Source of the DNA: Pseudomonas sp. v388
GTDB lineage: Bacteria > Pseudomonadota > Gammaproteobacteria > Pseudomonadales > Pseudomonadaceae
Assembly (NCBI RefSeq): GCF_003935425.1
Contig: NZ_RHQN01000001.1
Location: 372,001-436,000, forward strand
Length of the DNA stretch: 64,000 nt
Direction: 5' to 3'
Under the pieces are notes generated by a model that was not told where the DNA came from, made no database searches, and saw only the letters and a list, made by a program, of their open reading frames with translations. Of the stretch, positions 56,313 to 64,000 are shown one piece after another. Numbering within the stretch: position 1 is the stretch's first letter; each line of letters begins with the position of its first letter. Both the position numbers and the translations under genes were made by a program.

Positions 56313-58793
56313 GTGCCTGCCGAGTTGCCAACCGCCCCCGTATCCGATCTGGATCTCGAACTCAACCCGCCTGAACAGCTGCCGTTCTTCAAGCGCCTGC
56401 TGGCCCGAATGACCGGCAAGGCGTTGAGCGGCCTGGGTGCGCAGCATCAGCCGTCGTGGTTTCAGGGGCATGCCGACGGTTATCTGAACGGACATATCGA
56501 GGGCGTCAGGGAAGGCTATGCCGACGGGCATCTGGACGGCATCGAGCAGGGCCGTCATATGCTGGTGATCCGCGACACCCGGCCCGCAGAACACCGCGGC
56601 CCCAAGGTCGACGATCATCTGTTCGATGACTGGCGTCTGTCCCTGACGCCGGAACTCAAGAAGCGCGTGAGGCAGGACGTGGCCGAGAAGCTTCCCGCTC
56701 ACGCCCAGCCCAGCGCCGCGCAGTGGAAAATGATCTTCAGCGATACGCCGTCCACCTACGTGATCGCCGGCGCCGGTGCCGGCAAGTCCACCACGCTGGT
56801 GCTGCGCATCCTGTTGCTGCATCACTATCTGGGCTATGAGTTGAACGCCATGACCGTGGTGACGTTCACCCGCGAATCGCGCAAAGACTTTATCAACAAG
56901 CTCACGCAAACCCTTGGCATATGGGGACATTCCCTGAGCGCCGCTCAAGGACGCGACCTGGTACGGACCTTCCACTCACGTATCCTGCCGCTGGTGCGCA
57001 GCCTGCCAGGGTTCGAACAGCTGCGCGCCTTCGAGAACCTGGGCAACGGCACTGGCCGCGAAGACGACGTCGACAGCAACCCGTTCGACCTGCGCATCAA
57101 CGATGCCCAGCGCCAGCAGCTCAATCTGTGCTACCGCGACCTGTACGCTGGCAACGAACGTTTTCGTGAAGTGATCGCGCCCCTGTACCGACACGCGTTG
57201 CAGCTCAAGGAGCTGGACCGCGATCATCCGGACGTGCAAAAGCGCGTGACCGTGACCGAACTGTCGGCCAAGCGCGACGAGGAGTTGTGCGACACCATCG
57301 AAGACCTGTGGATCCGGGCCGGCGCCTGGCCGATCAAGGGCATCGAGCCGATGCGCCAGACCGTCGAAATCAATGGCTTTGGCTTCCATGTGCATGGCTA
57401 CAGCGCCGAGCTGGATGCGTGGATCGTGCTGGGCCTGGACTCAAGCGAGGACCAGCAGCTCAAGCGCCCCGGCGCCAAGCTGCCGGTATGGGCTGAATGG
57501 GTGATCAAGCGCACTCTGTTTCAAGCTTTCTGCCGCAAGCCCCTGATATGGATCGAGAGTTATCAGGAAGGCCGCCAGGTTCTGCAATCGCTGGCCGGCA
57601 CCGCAGTGGCCGGACCGGGCTTCGATTATCGGGTCAAGGGCGAGCTGAGCGCGGCGCCGTTGCTGGATGGTTTTGTCACCGCCGCGAACTTCATCGAAAA
57701 CCTGGGCCTGGATGTTCCGGCGGCCGTAGCACACATGAGCTTTGCCAGCGATGATCCGGACCGGTACTTTTTCGAAGCGTTGAGCCTGTTCTGGAAAGCC
57801 TTTGAAAACCACCTGCTGACCCAGGCGCCTCCGGTGATGACCTACAACCGCATGTTCGCCCTGTTCGGCGAAACGTCGCCGGAGAACCTGCGCTTGGTCA
57901 GCGACGATGTACTGCGTCCCTTGTCGCACCTGATGATTGACGAGTTCCAGGACGTCTCGCCGCAGATCGTCTCCTGGGTTCGAGCCAGCCTGCGGGAAAT
58001 TCGCCGTCGCGGCCCCGCCATGCAGGCTGGGCGCATTGCCCAGCGCTCGTCATTGCTATGCGTGGGCGATGACTGGCAGTCCATCTATGGCTGGCGCGGC
58101 AGTTCGCCGAAATTCTTCATGGAGTTCGCCCGACAGTTTTCCTCGCCCGCGACCACTAAGGTGATGCTCAGCGACAACTACCGCAGCCACCAGCACATCA
58201 TCGACGCGGCCGAACACATCGTGCGCGCCGCGCCTGCCATCCCCGGCAAGAAGGCCAGGGCCAGCGGTGCCGCACAGGAGTTGCTGCCGGTTCGGGTGCT
58301 GGATCGTGACGAAGAAGCGCTGGCAGCCCGCGTGGCCGAGCATTACCAGGACGGCGACTCGATTTTGTTGCTGTACCGCAAGGGCAGTGAAAAAGCCCGC
58401 TTTGCCCCGGCTCTGCAGGCGCTGCTGGATGCCGACCAGTTGCTGCCTGCAGCGTCACGCCGGATCAAGAGCCTGACTTATCACAGTTCCAAGGGGTTGC
58501 AGGCTGACGCAGTTTTCCTGCTGGGGGATTGCCAGCACCTGACGGTTTCACCGTACAAGAATCAGGTTTATCGCCAGGCAGGGCTGGGTGAGACGGGGGA
58601 TTTGCAGCCTTTCGACTCTGCCCAGAAGGACGAGATCCTCCGTCTGGCTTATGTCGCCATCACCCGGGCCGTGCGTCATTGCTACTGGTTCGTGGAAAAG
58701 GCCGGTGGCAATGCCGAGCATGCGGCGATGCCCAAGGCATCGGACCGGGTAGCGGCGGACAAGCCCTTCTTCGAAGACCTGCGTCGCGGGTAA
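56313..58793 (+). CDS. UvrD/Rep-family helicase with N-terminal GX3-repeat segment
   Basis: This 826-residue protein has SF1A helicase motifs in order: Walker A VIAGAGAGKSTT (about 150-161), the Walker B box MIDEFQDVSP (Asp543), CVGDDWQSIYGWRGSS (582-600), TYHSSKGLQADAVFLLG (721-735) and VAITRAVRH (about 780). The N terminus has eight glycines exactly four apart, residues 52-80, in GHADGYLNGHIEGVREGYADG and on, a GX3 repeat. The start is GTG at 56313 with GGAG 6 bases upstream. It is a DNA helicase-like protein with no clear partner gene. Confidence 0.85.
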   Translation: MPAELPTAPVSDLDLELNPPEQLPFFKRLLARMTGKALSGLGAQHQPSWFQGHADGYLNGHIEGVREGYADGHLDGIEQGRHMLVIRDTRPAEHRGPKVDDHLFDDWRLSLTPELKKRVRQDVAEKLPAHAQPSAAQWKMIFSDTPSTYVIAGAGAGKSTTLVLRILLLHHYLGYELNAMTVVTFTRESRKDFINKLTQTLGIWGHSLSAAQGRDLVRTFHSRILPLVRSLPGFEQLRAFENLGNGTGREDDVDSNPFDLRINDAQRQQLNLCYRDLYAGNERFREVIAPLYRHALQLKELDRDHPDVQKRVTVTELSAKRDEELCDTIEDLWIRAGAWPIKGIEPMRQTVEINGFGFHVHGYSAELDAWIVLGLDSSEDQQLKRPGAKLPVWAEWVIKRTLFQAFCRKPLIWIESYQEGRQVLQSLAGTAVAGPGFDYRVKGELSAAPLLDGFVTAANFIENLGLDVPAAVAHMSFASDDPDRYFFEALSLFWKAFENHLLTQAPPVMTYNRMFALFGETSPENLRLVSDDVLRPLSHLMIDEFQDVSPQIVSWVRASLREIRRRGPAMQAGRIAQRSSLLCVGDDWQSIYGWRGSSPKFFMEFARQFSSPATTKVMLSDNYRSHQHIIDAAEHIVRAAPAIPGKKARASGAAQELLPVRVLDRDEEALAARVAEHYQDGDSILLLYRKGSEKARFAPALQALLDADQLLPAASRRIKSLTYHSSKGLQADAVFLLGDCQHLTVSPYKNQVYRQAGLGETGDLQPFDSAQKDEILRLAYVAITRAVRHCYWFVEKAGGNAEHAAMPKASDRVAADKPFFEDLRRG

Positions 58794-58857
58794 CCACGCC
58801 ATACAAGCGCTGGCGCGAGACCGATGCACCGCCGCCGTGATTGTGGATACATTGCGC

Positions 58858-59115
58858 TCAGGAAAACCTGACCATGGGCTGCACGCCGAACATGTCCAGC
58901 TCCGCCTCAATGGCCTCGATGATGCGTTCCACATCGGTGGCGTTCATGACCATGGAACAGGGCAGGCCGGCAATCGCCAGAACGGTTTCGCCACTGGCCC
59001 GGTCGAACAGGCGCGCGATCATGCTGCTGGGCGCATCCATGCTGGCCTCAAAGCCAACCGGATGAAAATGCCAGCGCATCAACTGACAGGCGTTGGGGAA
59101 GGTAACTTTGTTCAT
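58858..59115 (-). CDS. DUF1652-like protein
   Basis: This 85-residue ORF starts MNKVTFPNACQL and has MIARLFDRASGETVLAIAGL, which resembles DUF1652 proteins found in Pseudomonas; the function is unknown. The ATG at 59113-59115 is chosen because the frame to 59145 adds only ten unsupported residues, though the Shine-Dalgarno is weak. It converges on the helicase gene. The assignment is tentative. Confidence 0.5.
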   Translation of the reverse strand: MNKVTFPNACQLMRWHFHPVGFEASMDAPSSMIARLFDRASGETVLAIAGLPCSMVMNATDVERIIEAIEAELDMFGVQPMVRFS

Positions 59116-59456
59116 GACGGCGGCCCACCTGCTGCAATCGAGCACTTCCTTGGCTCAAATGGGTAGGGAAGACCCATCGACCCATGACCGGCGAGCCTGA
59201 AGACCTTGCAAGGACAACCAACGGCGTCCTGTGGCGGGTCGCAGTGCTTTCCTGAGGATGATCGAAGCGGTCTCGATGAGCACTAAAAATAGCACCTGTC
59301 CGCTGACGCAACGAAAATATTTTCATGGCGCCGGCAAAAAGATTCATTTATCTGACGGGCACCAGGGTTTGCTATCGTCCAGCCGTGTTACTGCATGTGT
59401 TGTCGGCCCGGTCCGCTCTAGGGCAAGCTGTCGGCACTGACCCGAGGAGTCCCAGG
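59116..59456. other. Intergenic region before the PotF-like gene
   Basis: No gene is supported in this 341-bp stretch. It is the upstream control region of the plus-strand binding-protein gene and of the minus-strand DUF1652-like gene. AT-rich sequence (ACGAAAATATTTTCATGG, AAAAAGATTCATTTATC) near 59310-59355 could be promoter DNA, but I can assign no defined box. Confidence 0.5.
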
Positions 59457-60527
59457 ATGTTGCACAAATCGATAGCTGCGCTGATGTTGCTGGCCTCCAC
59501 CAGTCACGCGGCCGAGACAGTCAATGTCTATAACTGGACAGACTATGTTGCGCCGAACACGGTGAAGCAGTTCGAGAAGACCTCGGGCGTGAAAGTCATC
59601 TACGAGACCTACGACAACAACGACACCCTCAACGCGGCGCTGGTCGCGGGCCGGTCAGGCTATGACGTGGTGGTGCCATCCGTGCACTACATGGCACGGC
59701 AGGTCCAGCTGGGCGTGCTCAAGCCGCTGGACAAAAGCCGGTTGCCCAACTGGAAAAACCTCAATCCAGTGCTGCTCAAGGCCTTGCAGGCCAATGATCC
59801 GGGCAACCGCCACGGCTTTCCGTACCTGTGGGGCAGCACCGGGATCGGCTACGATGCGGTCAAGGTCAAGGCCGTGCTGGGCAATGACGCACCGGTCGAT
59901 TCCTGGGATCTGATTCTCAAGCCCGAGAACATGCGCAAACTGTCCCAATGCGGTGTCGCGATTCTGGACAGCGCTCCGGAATTGCTGCCGATCACCCTCA
60001 ACTACCTGGGCCTGTCGCCTTTCAGCGAAAGCGCAGAGGACTACGCCAAAGCCGGGGCAACCCTGGGCAGCGTGCGCCCCTACGTCACGTATTTCCATCC
60101 GACCCAATACATCGCCGACCTGGCCGCAGGGAAGATTTGTGTCGCGGTCGGCTACTCGGGGGACATTTCCCAGGCTCGCGATCAGGCGGTTGCCGGCGTG
60201 GACATTCATTACTCAGTGCCACGCGAAGGGGCGCCCATGTGGTTCGACATGATGGCGATGCCCGCCGATGCTGCCAACGAGCAGGCGGCCTACGCGTTCA
60301 TGAATTACCTGCTCAAGCCGGATGTGATCGCCGAGGTGACCAACCACGTGCACTACGCCAACGGCAACGAGAAGGCCGAGGCCCTGATCGACCCCAAGCT
60401 GTGGACCGACCCCAGCGTCTATCCGGACGCCGACGTGATGAGTCGCATGTTCGTCCTGGAACCAGTGGCGGCGAGCATCGAAGCGTTGCGCGTCGAGATA
60501 TGGAATCGTTTTCGGACAGGAAAGTAA
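59457..60527 (+). CDS. Polyamine-type ABC substrate-binding protein (PotF-like), orphan
   Basis: This 356-residue periplasmic protein has a signal peptide (LLASTSHA) followed by VNVYNWTDYVAPNTVKQFEKTSGVKV, the PotD/PotF N-terminal motif for putrescine/spermidine-binding proteins. No permease or ATPase gene for it lies next to it, so it is an orphan that may use another transporter. GAGGAG lies 8 bases before the ATG at 59457. The next gene, on the other strand, belongs to a sulfonate-type system. Confidence 0.88.
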   Translation: MLHKSIAALMLLASTSHAAETVNVYNWTDYVAPNTVKQFEKTSGVKVIYETYDNNDTLNAALVAGRSGYDVVVPSVHYMARQVQLGVLKPLDKSRLPNWKNLNPVLLKALQANDPGNRHGFPYLWGSTGIGYDAVKVKAVLGNDAPVDSWDLILKPENMRKLSQCGVAILDSAPELLPITLNYLGLSPFSESAEDYAKAGATLGSVRPYVTYFHPTQYIADLAAGKICVAVGYSGDISQARDQAVAGVDIHYSVPREGAPMWFDMMAMPADAANEQAAYAFMNYLLKPDVIAEVTNHVHYANGNEKAEALIDPKLWTDPSVYPDADVMSRMFVLEPVAASIEALRVEIWNRFRTGK

Positions 60528-60585
60528 GCACGCACCTGGCGCATCGCAGGCACGGCGCCAGGCTTGCCTGCCCGGACAGGCGCGC

Positions 60586-61314
60586 TCAGATCAGATGAGC
60601 CTGATGCAGGCGTGTCAGGGCCAATGTCTTGAGCTGCGCCAGGCGCGGATCGAGCCGATCCCTCGGCCACGCCAGGTCGACCGCCAGTTCATGGGCTACG
60701 GTGCCGGGATGATGATTCATCACCAGTACCCGATCGCTCAGGTACAGCGCTTCATCCACGTCATGGGTGACCACCAGCAAGGTAATGGCATGCCGTGCGG
60801 CCAGTTCGAGCAGCAGATCCTGCAGTTTCATGCGGGTAAAGGCGTCCACTGCGCTGAACGGCTCATCCAGCAACAACACTTGGGGATGGGAATACAGCCC
60901 GCGCGCAATCGCCACCCGCTGGGCCATGCCGCCTGACAGCGATTTGGGCAGGGCGTTGGCAAAGCCGGTCAGGCCGACTTCGTCGATCAGGCGCGTCACC
61001 CAGGCCTTGTCGTAGTGCAGATCGTCGCTGAAACCGATGTTCTGCTCCACGCTCAGCCAGGGCATGAGCCTGGGTTCCTGAAACACGAACGCGACCTGCT
61101 CGTTCGTGCGTCGTTCTCCGTTCCGGCGTACGCTGCCGTTGAAGTCCTTTTCCAGGCCGGCGGCAATGCGCAGCAGCGTGCTCTTGCCGCACCCGCTAGG
61201 CCCGAGCAGGCTCACGGTTTCCTGCTCGTGCAAGGTCAGCTCGATGTTCTGCAAGACCGTGGTCTCGGCAAATGCCTTGCGCTCGACGCGGATCGTCATC
61301 AAGGATGTGCTCAT
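60586..61314 (-). CDS. ABC transporter ATPase (SsuB/TauB-like)
   Basis: This 242-residue ATPase has Walker A LLGPSGCGKST, Q loop FVFQEPRLMPW, signature LSGGMAQRVAIARGL and Walker B VLLLDEPFSAVDAF. These fit the sulfonate/taurine/nitrate subfamily. The gene is downstream of a binding-protein and a permease gene and ends the operon, starting only 2 bases after the permease stop. GAGGG lies 7 bases before the ATG at 61312-61314. The substrate is probably a sulfonate or sulfate ester, but no desulfonating enzyme is in the window. Confidence 0.88.
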   Translation of the reverse strand: MSTSLMTIRVERKAFAETTVLQNIELTLHEQETVSLLGPSGCGKSTLLRIAAGLEKDFNGSVRRNGERRTNEQVAFVFQEPRLMPWLSVEQNIGFSDDLHYDKAWVTRLIDEVGLTGFANALPKSLSGGMAQRVAIARGLYSHPQVLLLDEPFSAVDAFTRMKLQDLLLELAARHAITLLVVTHDVDEALYLSDRVLVMNHHPGTVAHELAVDLAWPRDRLDPRLAQLKTLALTRLHQAHLI

Positions 61315-61316
61315 GT

Positions 61317-62162
61317 TCAACCCTCACGGCCCTGGCCGTTGAATGTGTCACGCCAGGCCAGGAAGCGTTTCTCAAGGCCGGCCAGTAAGCCGTCGCTGAT
61401 TTTGCCCAGCAGTGCCAGGACGATGATCGCCGCCAGCACGATATCCGGCCGTGACGTTTCCCGACCGTCGCTCAACAGGTAGCCCAGGCCTTTGGTCGCC
61501 GCGATCAGCTCGGCGGCCACCAGGAACATCCACGACAGGCTCATGCCGCTGCGCAAGCCGGTGAACAGACCGGGCAGGGCGGCAGGCAGCAGAATGCGGC
61601 GCACCAGCCGCGGGCGGCTGAAACCGTACATCAGGCCGACTTCCACCCACTTGCGATCGATGCCGCGAATCGCCGCCACCCCATTGAGGTACACCGGGAA
61701 GAACGCGCCAATGGCGATCAGCACCACTTTTGAGGTTTCACCGATGCCCAGCCACAGCAGCAACAGCGGCACCCATGCCAGGCTGGGAATCGAGCGCAGC
61801 CCGGCGAAAGTCGGTTCCAGATAGGCTTCGGCCTCACGGCTCAGGCCCACCCAGGCCGCAAACAGCAGCGCCAGGCCGGCCCCGATGACAAACCCGGACA
61901 GCACCCGCAACAGGCTGGCGCCGATGTGTTTCCACAACGCGCCGTCGGCCAGGTCGGTAAGGGTCGCCGCGACTTCGCTGGGTGCCGGCATCTGGTAGGA
62001 AGGCAGCCAGCCGATCCTGACCACGATTTCCAGCACCCCAATGATCGCCATCGGCAGCGCCAGGCCCTTGAGCGCCGTGCCGTAACGCTGCCAGCTTTCG
62101 GCAGCGGCCGGCCGGGCCGGTTGGGCGGGGCGGTCCCAGTCTTTGCTCTTGCTGGTGCTCAT
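61317..62162 (-). CDS. ABC transporter permease (SsuC/TauC-like)
   Basis: This 281-residue permease has about six membrane helices and the coupling motif FAGLRSIPSLAWVPLLLLWLGIG plus RRILLPAALPGLFTGLRSGMSLSW, typical of the sulfonate/taurine permeases. It lies between its binding-protein gene (4-base overlap at 62159-62162) and the ATPase gene (2 bases). The start is the ATG at 62160-62162. Together the three genes encode an importer driven by ATP. Confidence 0.88.
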   Translation of the reverse strand: MSTSKSKDWDRPAQPARPAAAESWQRYGTALKGLALPMAIIGVLEIVVRIGWLPSYQMPAPSEVAATLTDLADGALWKHIGASLLRVLSGFVIGAGLALLFAAWVGLSREAEAYLEPTFAGLRSIPSLAWVPLLLLWLGIGETSKVVLIAIGAFFPVYLNGVAAIRGIDRKWVEVGLMYGFSRPRLVRRILLPAALPGLFTGLRSGMSLSWMFLVAAELIAATKGLGYLLSDGRETSRPDIVLAAIIVLALLGKISDGLLAGLEKRFLAWRDTFNGQGREG

Positions 62163-63169
62163 CGCGGGTCGATCACGTTTTTGCCCAAAGCCGGGTCGAT
62201 GAGTTCATCAATGACCTTGTCAACGTCGACGCCTTTGCGTACCAGCTCTTCAGATACCAGAATCGGCGCTGCGGCTTTGGACGCGGCAATGTCCTTATCG
62301 GTCAATTGCGGGTGATCCAGATCGGTACGCGACAGCTGCAATCTGGCGACTTCCAGCGGCAGGCCCGATTCGCTGGCCAGCAGTTTTGCTAGCTCTTCGG
62401 GATTGGCGCGGGACCACTCACGGGCCTGTTCATAGGCTTTCAGAACGCTGGCCACCGCTTGCGGATGCTCCTTGGCATATTTTTCGGTGACGCTGATCAC
62501 GCCGTAACTGTTGAAGTCCTTGTTGCGGTACAGCAAGCGCGAGCCGGCCTGGATCTCGCTGGCCGCCATGTGTGGATCAAGACCGGCCCAGACATCCACG
62601 TCGCCTTTTTCCAGAGCGACCCGGCCGTCGGGGTGCTGCAGATGCAACAACTCGACGTCATCCTTCTTCAGACCCGCTTCCTGCAGCGCGCGCAAGGTGA
62701 ACAGGTACGGGTCAGTACCCTTGGTGGCTGCGATTTTCTTGCCTTTGAGGTCGGCAACGCTTTTCAGTGCAGAATCCTTGGGCACGACGAAGGCCGTCCA
62801 CTCGGCGCGGCTGTAGACATAGACCGATTTGATCGGACTGCCATTGGCCCTGGCGAGCACCGCCGATAGGCTGGCGGATGAGCCGAAGTCAACGCTGCCG
62901 CTGTTGAGGTATTCCAGTGAACGGTTGCTGCCCTGGCTCAGTACCCAGGTGACCTTGGCCTGGGGCAGGGCTTTTTCCAGCCAGCCGAAGTGCCTGAGCG
63001 CCAGGCTCACCGGCGAATAGTAGGCATAATCCAGGCGCACTTCCGACGGTGCGGTTTGCGCTGCCTGGACAGTGCCTTGCAGGCTGAAGGCCAGCGCGCA
63101 GGCCGCCATCGCCCATTTGGCCAGAGCGAAAGGCGTGTTCAGGGACAGGTTCACATAAGGCTGTGTCAT
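62159..63169 (-). CDS. ABC transporter substrate-binding protein (SsuA-like)
   Basis: This 336-residue periplasmic protein has a signal peptide ending near TVQAA and the NMT1/SsuA-like domain: LRHFGWLEKALPQAKVTWV, GSVDFGSSASLSAV and SVADLKGKKIAATKGTDPYLF. It captures the substrate for the permease and ATPase encoded downstream, first of the three genes on the minus strand. It starts at 63167-63169; the Shine-Dalgarno is weak. The aliphatic sulfonate or taurine substrate is inferred from subfamily. Confidence 0.88.
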   Translation of the reverse strand: MTQPYVNLSLNTPFALAKWAMAACALAFSLQGTVQAAQTAPSEVRLDYAYYSPVSLALRHFGWLEKALPQAKVTWVLSQGSNRSLEYLNSGSVDFGSSASLSAVLARANGSPIKSVYVYSRAEWTAFVVPKDSALKSVADLKGKKIAATKGTDPYLFTLRALQEAGLKKDDVELLHLQHPDGRVALEKGDVDVWAGLDPHMAASEIQAGSRLLYRNKDFNSYGVISVTEKYAKEHPQAVASVLKAYEQAREWSRANPEELAKLLASESGLPLEVARLQLSRTDLDHPQLTDKDIAASKAAAPILVSEELVRKGVDVDKVIDELIDPALGKNVIDPR

Positions 63170-63671
63170 AGAGGCGATCCAGATAAGAGTGGCAAGGCTG
63201 CAACCGCCGATTGATATATTTCAAATCAGTAGTTCAGTCGGGCGGACCTGCATAAATGGAATATTGCAGAGGTCGTGCCACTCTCGCACTGGCGGATCTT
63301 CAAGGCTGCGGCGCCATGGCAGCGCCAACCACTGTGTGTGGGGCAACACTCTGTTGAAACACTGTTGCCTGGTAAACAGCGCTACAAGGGTCGCTGGAGG
63401 TGGTGCAGGTCCGTTCGAGTACGCAAGACACATTTGCACACAGCTTATCGAGACAACATTCGGCATTTCTCAGCCGATTTTGCAACATCCCCGGTTTTTG
63501 GGACTCCTATCGTCCGCATTCTTCATAGCGAAACATTGACGCGCTAGGCTCTGTTGGTGATCAAGGGGCCTCTCGGTAAAAGCGTGCAAGGGCCGCGAAC
63601 CCGCATATGACAGGCACTTTCGCCACTACGAAAGTTGACCTTCCCCTAACCGCATACTGGGTTCAGAAAAA
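63170..63671. other. Intergenic region with no supported gene
   Basis: This 502-bp stretch separates divergent genes. Frames inside it lack ribosome binding sites and family motifs. It is the upstream control DNA of the SsuA-like gene (minus) and of the histidine-phosphatase gene (plus); parts are noticeably more AT-rich than the flanks. I found no repeat or RNA fold. Confidence 0.5.
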
Positions 63672-64000
63672 ATGACGATTTCCCGAACATCCTTTCCCGG
63701 CCGGCTGCAACGCCGCGTGGCCTGGCTGTTACTTCCCATGCTTCTGGTGGCTTCGGCACTCTTCTGGTTTTTCATGGGCGGCGGTGTGCATGCCGAACCC
63801 AAGAACGGTATCCAGACGCTGGTCTTCCTGCGCCACGCCGAAAAACCCAAGATGGGTCTGGGCCAGTTGAACTGTCAGGGGCTCAACCGCGCCATCGAGC
63901 TGGCCGAAGTGTTACCCAAGGAATTCGGCAAAGCCGACTTCATCTTTGCCGCCAATCCCAATCGCCATGTCGAAGAGGGCGAGGGCGACCTGTCCTACAG
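63672..64000 (+). CDS. Histidine phosphatase-family protein (3' partial)
   Basis: The ATG at 63672 opens a frame that continues past the window end. It begins with one membrane or signal segment (WLLLPMLLVASALFWFFMGGG) followed by a short linker and VFLRHAEKPKMG, the RHxE catalytic signature of the histidine phosphatase superfamily, so the enzyme is exported or membrane-anchored. The substrate is unknown, and the rest of the protein is not visible. The gene is divergent from the SsuA-like gene. Confidence 0.78.
   Translation, partial: MTISRTSFPGRLQRRVAWLLLPMLLVASALFWFFMGGGVHAEPKNGIQTLVFLRHAEKPKMGLGQLNCQGLNRAIELAEVLPKEFGKADFIFAANPNRHVEEGEGDLSY

Noticed and set aside
63221-63466. 81-codon minus-strand frame in the 63170-63671 gap
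   Set aside because: No ribosome binding site, odd composition, no recognisable motif.

Overview
The window is a stretch of a Pseudomonas chromosome, most likely from the fluorescens/putida/syringae side of the genus rather than P. aeruginosa. The evidence is the high GC content, the REP/REPIN sequences of the GTAGGAGCGAGCTTGCTCGCGAAG type, typical Pseudomonas gene sets (liu leucine genes, muxABC-opmB, glgE-treS-glgB) and a CrcY-type small RNA. No prophage, insertion sequence, integrase or CRISPR array is visible. The species cannot be fixed from the sequence alone.

Layout. 1-5264: a partial DUF1993 gene, nhaR, a small lipoprotein, a TerC membrane protein, a 60-residue membrane protein, a C39-like lipoprotein that has lost its catalytic residues, a gamma-glutamylputrescine oxidase-type enzyme and tRNA-Val(GAC). 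5356-13104: leucine/isovalerate catabolism (liuD, liuC, liuB, liuA, liuE, liuR, all on the minus strand), split between liuE and liuA by a ~364-nt small RNA gene. The RNA has a sigma-54 promoter and five CA-rich Crc/Hfq-type motifs. 13226-17939: a LysR regulator divergent from an acyl-CoA dehydrogenase, a PstS-like/OmpA fusion and exonuclease III. 18165-24898: a GNAT acetyltransferase, tamA-tamB and tpx. 25053-36288: the muxABC-opmB RND efflux operon followed by an MHYT-GGDEF-EAL c-di-GMP protein. 36418-38274: an SDR, a DUF3203-like gene, an MgtC-family protein and a previously uncalled 52-residue proline-rich ORF. 38649-46249: glgE, the treS-maltokinase fusion and glgB (trehalose/alpha-glucan). 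46346-50400: an autotransporter and an MFS transporter. 50809-58793: ybiT and, after small genes, hemerythrin, ridA plus a D-serine-deaminase-type enzyme and a UvrD-like helicase with an unusual GX3-repeat N terminus. 58858-64000: a DUF1652-like gene, an orphan PotF-type binding protein, a sulfonate/taurine-type ABC transporter and a truncated histidine-phosphatase gene.

The most interesting story is catabolite control. The CrcY-like RNA is encoded inside the leucine-catabolic cluster and ends about 150 bp before liuA. The liuA leader carries its own CA-rich motif of the kind bound by Hfq/Crc, and treS has such a motif overlapping its ribosome binding site. The antagonist RNA and a predicted target are therefore neighbours on the same strand. 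LiuR-type palindromes precede both liuA and liuR. These regulatory assignments are inferred from motifs and position; the gene families themselves are mostly clear from conserved motifs.
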